Notes: generated by a model not told the origin, from the letters alone. A DNA stretch of 64,000 nt from Devosia geojensis (GCF_000969415.1 NZ_JZEX01000061.1:140107-204106); one strand, 5' to 3'; counted from the stretch's first letter, positions 54,764 to 63,905 are shown. Made by a program: numbers and translations.

Positions 54764-55864
54764 TCAGCTCAGCGTCTGCAGGATGGTGCGGTCGCGAACC
54801 GCGGGCAGTTCCCCGCGCCGGTCGGTGCTTGCCCGCTTCATGATCTCGAAGCCGAGGTCGACGATCGGTTCGCCGATCTCACCGCCATTGAGCTGATCTC
54901 GCACCGCCATCATCGCCTCGTAGCCGCAGCGCCAGCGGTGGATGCGCACGCTGCTCATGGCGGGGAAGGCGGCCTCCATGTAGTCGAAATCGTTGAAGCC
55001 GGCGATGCCGACCCGGTCGGGCACCGGAACGCCGCGTGCGTTGCACGCAAAGAGCGCGCCGAGGGCCAGCACGTCGTTGTTGCAGAAGATCGCATCCACG
55101 TCCGGCCGGCGCTCCAGCATGGCGAGCATCAGCTCATGCCCCATCATCGCGGTCGAGAACAGATGGTCGTCGGTCTTGACTGCTTCGTCGTTGCCGACTT
55201 CGCCGATGAGGTCCGGATCGTAGAGCCCTGCTTCCTCCAGCGCGCACCGGTAGCCGTCGAAGCGCTGCCTGGACCGCAGGTTCATCCAGCCGGCGAGAAA
55301 CCCGATGCGCCGGTAGCCCGCGTCGATCAGGTGCTGCGTCATCTCCCGGCCGGCCCGTTCATGCGAGAACCCGATGATCTTCTGGATGGGGTCGTCGGTA
55401 AGGTCCATGATCTGCACGACCGGGCATCCGGCCCGTTCCAGCATCGCGCGCGAGACGGCGGTCTGCTCGGTGCCCGAGACGATCACGGCGGCCGGCTGGT
55501 GCCGGAGGATCGTGGTGAGCTGGGCCTCCTCGAGCGCGTTGTTGTAGCGGGTGTTGGTGATCTCGATGCGCAGCCCGCTGTCCTCGACCCCGTCATAGAT
55601 GCCGCGCAGCACGTCCGAGAAGATGTTCTGGGTCAGCGAGGGGACCAAGACGGCAACGACGTCGGTGCGGCGCGAGGCGAGGGCGCGCGCGTTGAGGTCG
55701 GGAACGTAGCCGAGTTCGCGCACCGCCTCCTCGATGGACTTGCGCAGGGCCGGCGAGACCTTGTCGGGCTGGCGCAGGGCGCGCGAAACGGTGATGGCGC
55801 CGACGCCGGCGCGGGCGGCGACATCGGCGATGGTCGGGCGTCCGGTGGCCCTGCGTCTACCCAT
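54764..55864 (-). CDS. LacI-family transcriptional regulator of the Dpp-type operon
   Basis: A 366-residue LacI/GalR regulator. The headpiece is 'PTIADVAARAGVGAITVSRA', the hinge 'LGYVPDLNARALASRRTDVV'. The ligand core shows 'AVLVPSLTQNIFSDVLRGIY', 'ITNTRYNNALEEAQLTTIL' and 'VGIAGFNDFDYMEAAFPAMS'. It is convergent with the fused ATPase gene (5 bp apart) and divergent from IclR. Its likely site is TGGTAGCGCTACCA at 55981, and a near copy stands before the Dpp-type operon. The headpiece recognition helix differs from the arabinose LacI, in line with the different operator. Confidence 0.92.
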   Translation of the reverse strand: MGRRRATGRPTIADVAARAGVGAITVSRALRQPDKVSPALRKSIEEAVRELGYVPDLNARALASRRTDVVAVLVPSLTQNIFSDVLRGIYDGVEDSGLRIEITNTRYNNALEEAQLTTILRHQPAAVIVSGTEQTAVSRAMLERAGCPVVQIMDLTDDPIQKIIGFSHERAGREMTQHLIDAGYRRIGFLAGWMNLRSRQRFDGYRCALEEAGLYDPDLIGEVGNDEAVKTDDHLFSTAMMGHELMLAMLERRPDVDAIFCNNDVLALGALFACNARGVPVPDRVGIAGFNDFDYMEAAFPAMSSVRIHRWRCGYEAMMAVRDQLNGGEIGEPIVDLGFEIMKRASTDRRGELPAVRDRTILQTLS

Positions 55865-55980
55865 TCGGTCCCCCCGATTTGTCGGACGGGCGACGTTTTG
55901 CGCCGCTGCGTCCTCGAGTTGTTCTTTTGCGTCACGCGGGTCTCGACATCAAGCCGAGGCCAGTCGTTGACGGCAACTCT

Positions 55981-55994
55981 TGGTAGCGCTACCA
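55981..55994. promoter_or_regulatory. Second-type LacI operator (perfect palindrome)
   Basis: TGGTAGCGCTACCA in the 176-bp divergent gap between the LacI and IclR genes. A related word stands at 46648-46661. Predicted autoregulatory site. Confidence 0.78.
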
Positions 55995-56040
55995 TAGCTG
56001 GATAATCACGGTTCTGTCGAGTTGCCAAGAGGAGAGGCGA

Positions 56041-56826
56041 GTGGACAAGGATCTCAACGGCCGCGTGCAGTCGGTCGATCGGGCGATGATTCTTCTGGAA
56101 GTGCTGGGGGGCGAGGCGAGCGGCCAGAGGCTGACGGATCTGTCGCGCGCGACAGGATTGTCGCTGACCACCGTCCACCGGTTGCTGACGACGCTCGAGC
56201 AGCGCCGTTTCGTCCATTTTTCCGCCGCGGACAGTCTCTGGCGCATCGGGCCGCAGGCTTATGCGGTCGGTTCGGCGTTCGTGCGCGACCGCACGTTCGT
56301 CGCACCGGCGCTGCCGTATCTGCGGCGCCTGCGCGATCAGACGCGCGAGACCGCAAATCTGGGCGTGGTGGAGGACGGCGAGATCATCCTCGTCAACCAG
56401 ATCACCAGCCGCGAGATCACCCGCGCCATCTCGCGGGTCGGCGGGCGCACGCCCATGACCGCCTCCGGCATGGGCAAGGCGGTGCTCTCGTGCTATTCGC
56501 CCGACGATGTCAGCGCGCTGCTGCGCCGGCGCGGCATGCGCAGGATCACCCGCAAGACTCTGACCTCGCGCGACGCACTGGAGCGTGAGCTCGCCGATGC
56601 CCGGGTCAACGGCTACAGCATCGACGACGAGGAGTTCCTGACGGGCCTGCGGTGCGTGGCCGCGCCCGTCTACGACAGCCAGGCGGAGGTCGTGTGCGCC
56701 ATATCGGTTTCCGGCCTGCCCGCGCGCATGACGCCGGAGCGTATCCCGAGCCTCGGGCGGCTCCTCGTCGACACCGCGGCGGAACTTACCCGGGCCCTGG
56801 GCGGCACGCCCCCGCAGCCTGCCTGA
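56041..56826 (+). CDS. IclR-family transcriptional regulator
   Basis: A 261-residue IclR protein. The N-terminal winged helix is 'VQSVDRAMILLEVLGGEASG', 'LTDLSRATGLSLTTVHRLLT', 'TLEQRRFVHF'. The C-terminal effector domain has 'GRTPMTASGMGKAVLSCYSP', 'GYSIDDEEFLTGLRCVAAPV' and 'VCAISVSGLPARM'. The start is a GTG at 56041, with a good GAGGAGAGG-like region upstream. It is likely to control the epimerase/permease/lyase operon that starts at 56965. Confidence 0.92.
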   Translation: MDKDLNGRVQSVDRAMILLEVLGGEASGQRLTDLSRATGLSLTTVHRLLTTLEQRRFVHFSAADSLWRIGPQAYAVGSAFVRDRTFVAPALPYLRRLRDQTRETANLGVVEDGEIILVNQITSREITRAISRVGGRTPMTASGMGKAVLSCYSPDDVSALLRRRGMRRITRKTLTSRDALERELADARVNGYSIDDEEFLTGLRCVAAPVYDSQAEVVCAISVSGLPARMTPERIPSLGRLLVDTAAELTRALGGTPPQPA

Positions 56827-56899
56827 TCGGCAGGATCCGCACCGACGTTTCCTGAGTGGCCTCGATTCCGCACGGGTTTCCCGTCGGATTCCTACCCGC

Positions 56900-56948
56900 T
56901 TGACGTCATTGTCATCTGGTGTAAGCTCAGGATAATTCATAATGTGAA
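56900..56948 (+). promoter_or_regulatory. Predicted promoter and operator of the third sugar operon
   Basis: TTGACG at 56900-56905 with a weak TAAGCT 16 bp further. A small inverted repeat TTCA-TAATG-TGAA (56936-56948) lies 16 bp before the ATG. The repeat could be the IclR site. Confidence 0.35.
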
Positions 56949-56964
56949 ATAACAGGGACGGGTT

Positions 56965-57987
56965 ATGGATCGGGCGCTGTTTTCTGCCTTCGAGGATCGG
57001 ATGACCTCGCCGAGCGACGCCCTGATCGAGGACCTCGCCGCGATCGATGGCGACATCCTCGTCCTCGGCGCCGCCGGCAAGATGGGCCCGACGCTCTGCA
57101 AGCTCGCCCAGCGTGGTCTCTCGGCTCTCGGCAGCGGGCACAAGGTCATCGCCGTCTCCCGCTTCAGCTCTCCCGAAACCCGTGCCGATCTCGAGGCGTC
57201 GGGTGTCACCACCATCGCCTGCGACCTTCTCGACGATGCTGCCGTCGCCGCGCTGCCGCTCGCCGAAAATGTCGTCTACATGGTCGGCACCAAGTTCGGC
57301 ACCAGCGGCGCGCCGCATCTGACCTGGCGCAACAACGTCTATGTCTCCGGCCGCATCGCCGAGCACTACCGCGCCTCGCGCATCGTCGTTTTTTCGAGCG
57401 GCAACGTCTATCCGCTGAGGAGGCTCGGCGAGGGCGGGGCGGACGAGCACGTGCGCCCGGACCCGATCGGCGAATACGCCCAGTCGGTGCTCGGGCGCGA
57501 GCGCATGTTCGAGTACGCCGCCGGCACCTGGGGCACGCGCGTCCTGCAATACCGGCTCAACTACGCCATTGACCTCCGCTACGGCGTGCTGCACGAGATC
57601 GCGCGCGCCGTCTGGGAGGGCCGGCCGGTCGACGTCGCCATGGGGTCGGTCAACGTCATCTGGCAGGGCGATGCCAACGAGGTGGCGCTGAGGAGCCTCC
57701 TCCACGCCGCCAATCCGCCGCGCATCCTCAACGTCACCGGCCCCGAGACGGTGAGCGTGCGTTGGCTGGCGGAGGAGTTCGGCCGGCGCCTCGGCAAGAC
57801 GCCTGCGATCGAGGGGCAGGAGGCGCCGACGGCGCTCGTCAGCAATGCTGCCGCCTCGCACGCCCTCTTCGGCTATCCGCGCACCAGCCTCGGGCAGATG
57901 ATCGACATGACGGCGCAATGGGTTCGCGAGGGAGGCGAGCGATGGGACAAGCCCACCCACTTCCAGGAACGGCAAGGCCAGTTCTGA
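56965..57987 (+). CDS. NAD-dependent epimerase/dehydratase (extended SDR)
   Basis: A 340-residue extended short-chain dehydrogenase. The cofactor motif is 'ILVLGAAGKMGPTLCKLAQR', then 'VVYMVGTKFG' and 'IVVFSSGNVYPL' with the catalytic Ser/Thr region. The usual Tyr-x-x-x-Lys is not obvious: 'GEYAQSVLGRERMFEY' shows Tyr followed by Ser-Val-Leu-Gly rather than Lys, so activity may be altered. 'NVTGPETVSVRWLAEEFGRR' is a typical C-terminal region. It is first in the third operon. The stop overlaps the next gene's ATG by 1 bp. Substrate unknown; a sugar or sugar-acid is likely. Confidence 0.85.
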   Translation: MDRALFSAFEDRMTSPSDALIEDLAAIDGDILVLGAAGKMGPTLCKLAQRGLSALGSGHKVIAVSRFSSPETRADLEASGVTTIACDLLDDAAVAALPLAENVVYMVGTKFGTSGAPHLTWRNNVYVSGRIAEHYRASRIVVFSSGNVYPLRRLGEGGADEHVRPDPIGEYAQSVLGRERMFEYAAGTWGTRVLQYRLNYAIDLRYGVLHEIARAVWEGRPVDVAMGSVNVIWQGDANEVALRSLLHAANPPRILNVTGPETVSVRWLAEEFGRRLGKTPAIEGQEAPTALVSNAAASHALFGYPRTSLGQMIDMTAQWVREGGERWDKPTHFQERQGQF

Positions 57988-58883
57988 TGGAAGCCGAGCC
58001 GCGCCTTGCGGCCGTTCTGCGGGCTCTCACCTCGCGCGAGGCACGTGCCGGCTATGCCTTCGTGCTGCCGGCGCTCGTCCTCTTCATCATCTTCCGCATC
58101 GGCCCGACGCTCGCCGGGCTGGTGCTCTCCTTCATGGAGTACCGCATCGGGCGGTCGAATTTCGTGGGCCTCCAGAACTTCAACCGGCTCTTTGCCGATC
58201 CGATCTTCTGGGAGAGCCTGCGCGTGACGCTCACCTACGTCGTCATCAGCGTGCCGCTGACCACGGTCGTCGCCTTGATGATGGCGCTCCTCGTCAACCA
58301 GCCGGTGCGCTGGCAGTCGTTCTTCCGCTCGGCGTTCTTCCTGCCCTACGTCACCAGCCTCATCATGGCCGGCATCATCTGGGTCGCGATCTACGGGCCG
58401 AGCGGCCCGATCAACGCCATTTTCGCGCTTCTCGGCCTGCCGACCGCCAACTGGCTCGAGCAGCCGGGCTCGGTGCTGCCGGCCATCGCCGTCATGTCGG
58501 TGTGGAAGAACTTCGGCTATTCGATGATGGTCCTGCTCTCCGGCCTTCTCGCCATCCCCGGCGAATACTACGAGGCGGCCGAGATCGACGGGGCCAGCTC
58601 CTGGCGCAAGTTCACCTCGATCACTCTGCCGCTCCTCAAGCCCACCCTCTTCTTCGTCGTGGTCATCGAGACGATCGGCGCCTTCCAGGTGTTCGATGCC
58701 GTTTATGTCATGACCAATGGCGGCCCGGTGCGCGCCAGCTACACCCTCGTCTATATGCTCTACGACCAGGGCTTCAAATTCTTCAACTTCGGCGCGGCGA
58801 GTGCGGTCGGTGTGGTGCTTTTCGTCATCATCCTCCTGATCTCGCTGGTGCAGCGCCGGTTCCTCAGCGAGCGCGCGTCATGA
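57987..58883 (+). CDS. Sugar ABC transporter permease (MalF-like), third operon
   Basis: A 298-residue permease, six helices. 'YAFVLPALVLFIIFRIGPTL' is the first helix. The EAA motif is 'EYYEAAEIDGASSWRKFTSI', then 'TLPLLKPTLFFVVVIETIGA'. The ATG at 57987 overlaps the epimerase stop (TGATG), which fixes the start. Confidence 0.92.
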   Translation: MEAEPRLAAVLRALTSREARAGYAFVLPALVLFIIFRIGPTLAGLVLSFMEYRIGRSNFVGLQNFNRLFADPIFWESLRVTLTYVVISVPLTTVVALMMALLVNQPVRWQSFFRSAFFLPYVTSLIMAGIIWVAIYGPSGPINAIFALLGLPTANWLEQPGSVLPAIAVMSVWKNFGYSMMVLLSGLLAIPGEYYEAAEIDGASSWRKFTSITLPLLKPTLFFVVVIETIGAFQVFDAVYVMTNGGPVRASYTLVYMLYDQGFKFFNFGAASAVGVVLFVIILLISLVQRRFLSERAS

Positions 58884-59710
58884 CGATGGAGGCGACACGC
58901 TCGGTAAACCTGCGCTCGGCCGGCACCTATGTGGCGCTGATCCTTGCCGCCATCTGCACGGTCTTCCCGTTCCTGCTGATGGTTGTGGTTTCGCTGAAGC
59001 CGCGCGGCATCGGCAACATCTTCCAGATGCTCAACCTCGATGGCATCAGCCTTGCGAGCTACGACAAGATCCTCGGATCCGCAGATGTCTGGACGTGGAC
59101 GTTCAACTCGCTCGTCTATTCCGTCGTCTCGGTCGTCCTCGTCCTCCTGTTTTCCTCCATGGCCGGCTACGCCTTCGCCAAGAAGCGCTTTCCGGGCAAG
59201 GAGGCGATGTTCTGGACGTTCCTTGCCATGCTGATGGTGCCGACGCAGGTCACCCTCATCCCGCTCTTCATCCTCCTTTCCTGGTTCAACGGCATCGACA
59301 CCTATTGGGGCCTCATCATCCCCACCGTCGCCAATGCCCAGTCGATCTTCCTCATGCGCCAGTTCATCGCCGGCATTCCGGACGAGCTCATCGAGGCGGC
59401 GCGCATCGACGGGGCAGGGGAGTGGCGCATCTTCTGGCAGATCATCCTGCCGCAGACCGGGCCGATCATGGCCACCATGGGCACCTTCGTCTTCCTCTGG
59501 CACTGGAACGACTTCCTCTGGCCGCTGCTCGTCGCGCAGAGCGACGCGACGCGGACCCTGACCGTCGGCCTCGCCTCGCTGCAGTCCGAGCAGGTCAACA
59601 CCAGCGAGATCATGGCCGGAACGACGCTCTCGTTCGTCCCGACCTTCATCGTCTTCCTCCTGCTGCAGCGTTTCTTCGTGCGCTCGATCATGACGAGCGG
59701 CCTCAAATGA
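58880..59710 (+). CDS. Sugar ABC transporter permease (MalG-like), third operon
   Basis: A 276-residue permease. EAA motif 'ELIEAARIDGAGEWRIFWQI', then 'ILPQTGPIMATMGTFVFLWH'. The end 'SIMTSGLK' is typical. It overlaps the previous permease by 4 bp and the MDR gene by 4 bp. There is no ATPase gene in this operon. Confidence 0.92.
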   Translation: MTMEATRSVNLRSAGTYVALILAAICTVFPFLLMVVVSLKPRGIGNIFQMLNLDGISLASYDKILGSADVWTWTFNSLVYSVVSVVLVLLFSSMAGYAFAKKRFPGKEAMFWTFLAMLMVPTQVTLIPLFILLSWFNGIDTYWGLIIPTVANAQSIFLMRQFIAGIPDELIEAARIDGAGEWRIFWQIILPQTGPIMATMGTFVFLWHWNDFLWPLLVAQSDATRTLTVGLASLQSEQVNTSEIMAGTTLSFVPTFIVFLLLQRFFVRSIMTSGLK

Positions 59711-60708
59711 GCGGGCTGGTGCGTCACGTCCTGCGGGTCAAGGCGAAAAGCGCGGCGTTTGCTGTCGAGCCGTTGCCGGAGCTTGCCGAGCGCCATGTGC
59801 GGGTGCGCACCGCGTTCTCGGCCGTCTCGATCGGCACGGAGATGACGGCGGTCACCACCCGCCCGGACGGCACGGCGCTGGGCTACAGCGCCAGCGGCAT
59901 CGTCGAGGCGGTCGGGGCGGACGTGGCGGACATTAAGCTAGGCGACCGGGTCGCCGTCTACGGAGCGCCCTACGTCCATCACGCGACCCTCCTCGATGTG
60001 CCGGTGACGCTCGTTGCCCCGGTGCCGGAGGACGTTCCACTCGAGCACGCCGCGTTCGGGGGCATCGGCGCCATCGCCCTCCACGGCGTGCGCCAGGCCA
60101 ATCTCACTTTCGGCGAGCGGGCGCTGGTCGTCGGCCTCGGGCCCGTCGGCCATTTCGTGGCATTAATCCTCAAGGCTGCCGGCATGGACGTTGTCTGCGT
60201 CGAGCCCGGCGCCAGGCGCCGCGAGCTCGCGCAATCCGTCGGCCTCACCGTCGTCGAGAGCATCGAAGCGGCCGAAGGCCCGTTCGATGCGGCGCTCCTC
60301 ACCGCCCACGGACCCGACGACCTGCTCGGAGCCTGCGGCGAGAAGCTGCGCCTGCGCGGGAGCCTCGTGGTCGTCGGCGACCTGCCCGTCGTCATCCCGC
60401 GCGAGGTGATGTTCTCGCGCGAGATCGCGCTTTCCGTCAGCCGCGCCGGCGGGCCCGGCCGCTACGATCCGGACTACGAGGGCAAGGCGCAGGATTACCC
60501 CGTTGCCTATGTGCGCTGGACCGAGGGGCGCAACCTCGCCCTGATGGTCAAGCGCATGGCGACGCATTTCGATCTTTCCGCCCTCGTCACCCACACCTTT
60601 CCCGCATCCGATGCCGCCGGCGCCTATGCCGACATCTCGGCCGACCGCGGCGCGACTCTCGGCATCCTCTTCGACTTCAAGGACCTCGATTTCATGGATA
60701 TGGCATGA
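59707..60708 (+). CDS. MDR-family oxidoreductase lacking catalytic zinc ligands
   Basis: A 333-residue medium-chain dehydrogenase. The fold is clear from 'VSIGTEMTAVTTRPDGTALG', 'YSASGIVEAVGADVADIKLG' with 'DRVAVYGAPYVHH', and the NAD motif 'ALVVGLGPVGHFVALILKAA'. The usual catalytic Cys at the 'C-G-T-D' position is replaced by 'I-G-T-E' and no structural-zinc Cys cluster is present, so it is a zinc-free or unusual member. Its operon partners suggest a sugar or polyol substrate. Overlaps at both ends by 4 bp support tight co-translation. Confidence 0.85.
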   Translation: MSGLVRHVLRVKAKSAAFAVEPLPELAERHVRVRTAFSAVSIGTEMTAVTTRPDGTALGYSASGIVEAVGADVADIKLGDRVAVYGAPYVHHATLLDVPVTLVAPVPEDVPLEHAAFGGIGAIALHGVRQANLTFGERALVVGLGPVGHFVALILKAAGMDVVCVEPGARRRELAQSVGLTVVESIEAAEGPFDAALLTAHGPDDLLGACGEKLRLRGSLVVVGDLPVVIPREVMFSREIALSVSRAGGPGRYDPDYEGKAQDYPVAYVRWTEGRNLALMVKRMATHFDLSALVTHTFPASDAAGAYADISADRGATLGILFDFKDLDFMDMA

Positions 60709-61748
60709 ACATCCGCTCGTTCCTCCGGCAAGGCCAGGTCATCCCCGCCCATCCGCTCGCCCTCGACGATTTCGGCGTGATCGATACGCGCAGCCAGCGG
60801 GCACTCACCCGCTATTACATCGAGGCCGGCGCCGGGGGCGTGGCGGTCGGCGTCCACACCACCCAGTTCGAGATCCACGGTAACGGCATGCTGAAGCCGG
60901 TCCTCGAAATGGCGGCCGAGGAAGCGGCCGGTGCAGGGCGCGAATTCGCCCTCGTCTCGGGCGCCGTCGGCAAGACCGAGCAGGCCGTGCGCGAGGCGCA
61001 GCTAGCCCGCGACCTCGGCTATCATGCCGTGCTCCTCAGCCTCGGTGCGATGCGCGAGGCGAGCGAGGACGAGTTGATCGAGCATTGCCGCGCCGTCGCG
61101 GCCGTGATGCCCCTCATCGGCTTCTATCTGCAGCCGGCGGTCGGCGGGCGCGTGCTGCCCTATACCTTCTGGCGCGCGTTCTTCGCCATCGATAATGTCG
61201 TCGCGGTCAAGGCGGCGCCCTTCCACCGCTACTGGTCGCTCGATGTCATGCGCGCCCTCGTCGACAGCGGCCGGGCCGATGAGATCACGCTTTATACCGG
61301 CAATGACGACCATATCCTGCTCGATCTGGTGCTGCCGACGCAGTTCACGCCCGGTGGGGAGACGGTCTGCTTCACCGGCGGCCTCCTCGGCCAATGGGCC
61401 GTGTGGACCAAGGCGGCCGTGGCGCTTTTCGAGGAAGCCAGGATGCACCGCCAAGCCGGGAGCGTGCCGGCCGAATTCCTCACCAAGGCCCAGCAGCTGA
61501 CCGACGCCAATTCGGCGGTCTTCGATGTGGCCGGCAACTTCAAGGGCTGCATCGCCGGCATCCAGTACGTGCTCTGGCAGCAGGGCCTCATCCCTTCCAT
61601 GCGCTGCGTCAGCGACCATGAGGTGCTCTCGCCCGGCCAGGTCGACGCGATCGAGCGCGTGCGCCGCGCCTATCCGCACCTCACCGACGATGCGTTCGTC
61701 GCCGCCAACCGCTCGCGCTGGCTCGATGGCGCGCGAAGGGCAAGCTGA
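60705..61748 (+). CDS. Dihydrodipicolinate synthase-family aldolase/dehydratase
   Basis: A 347-residue class-I (Schiff-base) lyase. The barrel motif 'YIEAGAGGVAVGVHTTQF' stands where DHDPS has its GTTGE loop. The catalytic Lys is K169 in 'VVAVKAAPFHRYW', and the supporting Tyr is in 'LIGFYLQPAVGG'. It is longer than most members, with a 50-residue C-terminal helix bundle. Members in sugar operons cleave or dehydrate 2-keto-3-deoxy acids. GTTGE is changed to G-V-H-T-T, so the substrate is not a standard one. It overlaps the genes on both sides by 4 bp and 1 bp. Confidence 0.85.
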   Translation: MNIRSFLRQGQVIPAHPLALDDFGVIDTRSQRALTRYYIEAGAGGVAVGVHTTQFEIHGNGMLKPVLEMAAEEAAGAGREFALVSGAVGKTEQAVREAQLARDLGYHAVLLSLGAMREASEDELIEHCRAVAAVMPLIGFYLQPAVGGRVLPYTFWRAFFAIDNVVAVKAAPFHRYWSLDVMRALVDSGRADEITLYTGNDDHILLDLVLPTQFTPGGETVCFTGGLLGQWAVWTKAAVALFEEARMHRQAGSVPAEFLTKAQQLTDANSAVFDVAGNFKGCIAGIQYVLWQQGLIPSMRCVSDHEVLSPGQVDAIERVRRAYPHLTDDAFVAANRSRWLDGARRAS

Positions 61749-62533
61749 TGCTGAAGCTCGGCGCCATCGGCACCGCCTCCTCGCACCTTGCGCATTTCGC
61801 GCGCGAGCTTGCCGGCGACGTGCGCATCGTGCGCGCCCTGGCGCTGCCGGGCGATCCGCGCAACGTCCCGGTGGGCATCGAGCTGCGCGAGGCTGCGGAA
61901 GGCTTTGCCGACGGCCTCGACGGCATCCTCGTCCTCACCCGCGACGGGCGCAACCACGCCGCCGAGGCGCTGCCTTATCTCGCGCAAGGCCTGCCGGTCT
62001 TTATCGACAAGCCGCTCGCCTGCGACCTCATCTCGGCCGAGAAGATCGTCTCCGCCGGCCGCGTCGCCTCGTTCTCCGTGCTGCGATTTTCGCCCGAGAT
62101 CGAGGAACTTCGCCGCAACGGGATCGCGCTGCGCGAAATCCGCGTGCCCGGCAACTCCGCCAGTCCCAATGCCGGCTTCTGGTTCCTCGGCATCCATGGC
62201 GCCGAGCTCGCCTGCGCCCTCGCCGGCCGACCTCGGATCGAGAGTGTCAGCGTGGAAAGCGGTGTTCTTGCCGCGCGGCTCACCGGCACGTCGGGTGCGT
62301 TCGACATGGTCCTCGACCCGGCGGCCAAGGACTATGAGCTTCGCCACCGGGACGGTCACATCATTCTCGATGTCGAGATCGCCTATAGGGAAGGCGCCCG
62401 GCAACTCGAACGGTTCTTCGCCGGTGAGGACGTCATCGCCGCCGCCGATATGCTGGCGCCCGTGGCCTTGCTCGAAGAGGTGCTCACTCGCGCCCTGGCG
62501 CGGGCCATACCGAAGGTTTCCAGCCTCGCTTGA
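61748..62533 (+). CDS. Short Gfo/Idh/MocA-family oxidoreductase
   Basis: A 261-residue protein, much shorter than the usual 330-400. The N-terminal Rossmann part starts 'KLGAIGTASSHLAHFARELA' and has the family cofactor motif 'VFIDKPLACDLISAEKIV', with the catalytic Lys of E/D-K-P. The C-terminal half is shortened ('RVPGNSASPNAGFWFLGIHG', 'ELACALAG'), keeping the HGAE-like His that replaces the usual catalytic His. Likely substrates are sugars or cyclitols. The start overlaps the preceding stop (TGATG). Confidence 0.8.
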   Translation: MLKLGAIGTASSHLAHFARELAGDVRIVRALALPGDPRNVPVGIELREAAEGFADGLDGILVLTRDGRNHAAEALPYLAQGLPVFIDKPLACDLISAEKIVSAGRVASFSVLRFSPEIEELRRNGIALREIRVPGNSASPNAGFWFLGIHGAELACALAGRPRIESVSVESGVLAARLTGTSGAFDMVLDPAAKDYELRHRDGHIILDVEIAYREGARQLERFFAGEDVIAAADMLAPVALLEEVLTRALARAIPKVSSLA

Positions 62534-62617
62534 CGCCCCGGGAACGGCGTGAAGCGGAGTGGTTAGTACAGAAAGTGGTTTAATCGTCGGACCTGCGGGT
62601 CCTCATGGAGGGAACAG

Positions 62618-63862
62618 ATGAAAACGACACTTGCCCTGTTGATGGGCGCAACCATGCTCGCGGCGCCGCTTTCGGCCAACGCCCAGGAGGCCGTGAGCGG
62701 CAGGGTGGACCTCTGGGTCTATCCCGTCATCAACGACACGGCCACGCACCAGGGGTTCTGGGACGGGGTCATCGAGCGCTTCAACGCCGAAAACCCGGAT
62801 GTCGAGGTGCGCGTCGACATCCAGCCCTGGGCCGGGCGCAACGAGAAGTTCACCGCAGCCGTCTCGGCCGGCCGCGCGCCGGACCTCGTCTACCTGATCC
62901 CGGACCAGATCCCGCAATTCGTGCGCCTCGGCGCCCTCGAGGCGATCACCCTACCCGAGGATGTCGTTGCCGATTACCTCCCCGGCGCGCTGCAGGGTGC
63001 AACCTATGAGGGGGCGCTCTATACCGCCCCGGTGCTGATGAGCGCGGTGGCGCCCATCTACAACAAGGTCCAGTTCGCCGAGGCCGGCATCGAGACCTTC
63101 CCCAGGACCTGGGACGAGCTCAAGGCTGCTGCCCCGGCGTTGAAGGAAGATGGCGTCTATCTCCTGCAATACGGCGCCTCGCTCGAAGAGACCCTCAACC
63201 AGACCTACTATCCGCTGCTCTGGCAGGCGGGCGGCCAGGTTTTTGCGGAGGACGGCAAGTCGGTCGCCTTCAACAGCCCGGAAGGCTTGAAGGCCCTGCA
63301 GTTCGTCGTCGACATGTTCAAGGAGGGCTATGCCGATCCCTCGACCGTCTCGGCGACGCTGCGCGGCACCGACGCGCCCATGGCCCAGAAGCGTGCCGCC
63401 ATGCAGCTTTCGGGTGGCAGCGACGTGGTCAAGGAGCTGCAGGAGCTCTGGGGGCCCGAGGAGGTCGGCGTCGGCGACCCGATGACCGAGGCCGAGCAGA
63501 TCACCTACGGCACCGTCGGCGGCTTTGCCATGCCCGTCAACAACAACGACAACGCCGCCGCGCAGGCGTTCCTCGAGTTCCTCATCCAGCCCGAGAACCT
63601 TGCCGAGTTCAACACCATCAGCGGCTTCTTCGGTCCGCGCGCCAGCATGGGCGCGATCCACAGCGACGATCCGTTCCTCAGCCAGCTCGAAAGCTACGTG
63701 GCCATCGCCACCCCCGGCGAGATCCACCCGCTCGCCCGGCAGGTGATCTCGGTCCTCGCTCCCGAGATCCAGGGCGCGATCCTCGGCAGCAAGACGCCCG
63801 AGCAGGCCCTCGCCGACGCCGAGCGCACCGCCAACGACCTCATCGCGCGCGAGGGTCTCTGA
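62618..63862 (+). CDS. ABC transporter sugar-binding protein, third operon
   Basis: A 414-residue family-1 solute-binding protein with a Sec signal ('MKTTLALLMGATMLAAPLSA', cleavage near residue 22). 'AAVSAGRAPDLVYLIPDQIP' and 'MAQKRAAMQLSGGSDVVKEL' are family regions. GGAGGG lies 5 nt before the ATG. It is last in the third operon, 84 bp after the Gfo/Idh gene, and ends in a hairpin. Like the permeases it has no ATPase partner in the window. Confidence 0.92.
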   Translation: MKTTLALLMGATMLAAPLSANAQEAVSGRVDLWVYPVINDTATHQGFWDGVIERFNAENPDVEVRVDIQPWAGRNEKFTAAVSAGRAPDLVYLIPDQIPQFVRLGALEAITLPEDVVADYLPGALQGATYEGALYTAPVLMSAVAPIYNKVQFAEAGIETFPRTWDELKAAAPALKEDGVYLLQYGASLEETLNQTYYPLLWQAGGQVFAEDGKSVAFNSPEGLKALQFVVDMFKEGYADPSTVSATLRGTDAPMAQKRAAMQLSGGSDVVKELQELWGPEEVGVGDPMTEAEQITYGTVGGFAMPVNNNDNAAAQAFLEFLIQPENLAEFNTISGFFGPRASMGAIHSDDPFLSQLESYVAIATPGEIHPLARQVISVLAPEIQGAILGSKTPEQALADAERTANDLIAREGL

Positions 63863-63869
63863 GAGACAT

Positions 63870-63898
63870 GGAATGCCGGTGTCTGCCACCGGCATTCC
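63870..63898 (+). terminator. Hairpin after the third-operon binding-protein gene
   Basis: Perfect 12-bp stem GGAATGCCGGTG / CACCGGCATTCC with loop TCTGC, 7 bp after the stop. No T-run follows, so it is a weak intrinsic terminator or a message stabiliser. Confidence 0.65.
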
Positions 63899-63905
63899 CA
63901 CCGCC

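Noticed and set aside
55633..57975. 780-codon minus-strand frame spanning IclR and epimerase genes
   Set aside because: It crosses two well-supported genes on the other strand and part of the LacI gene in a wrong frame; no motifs.
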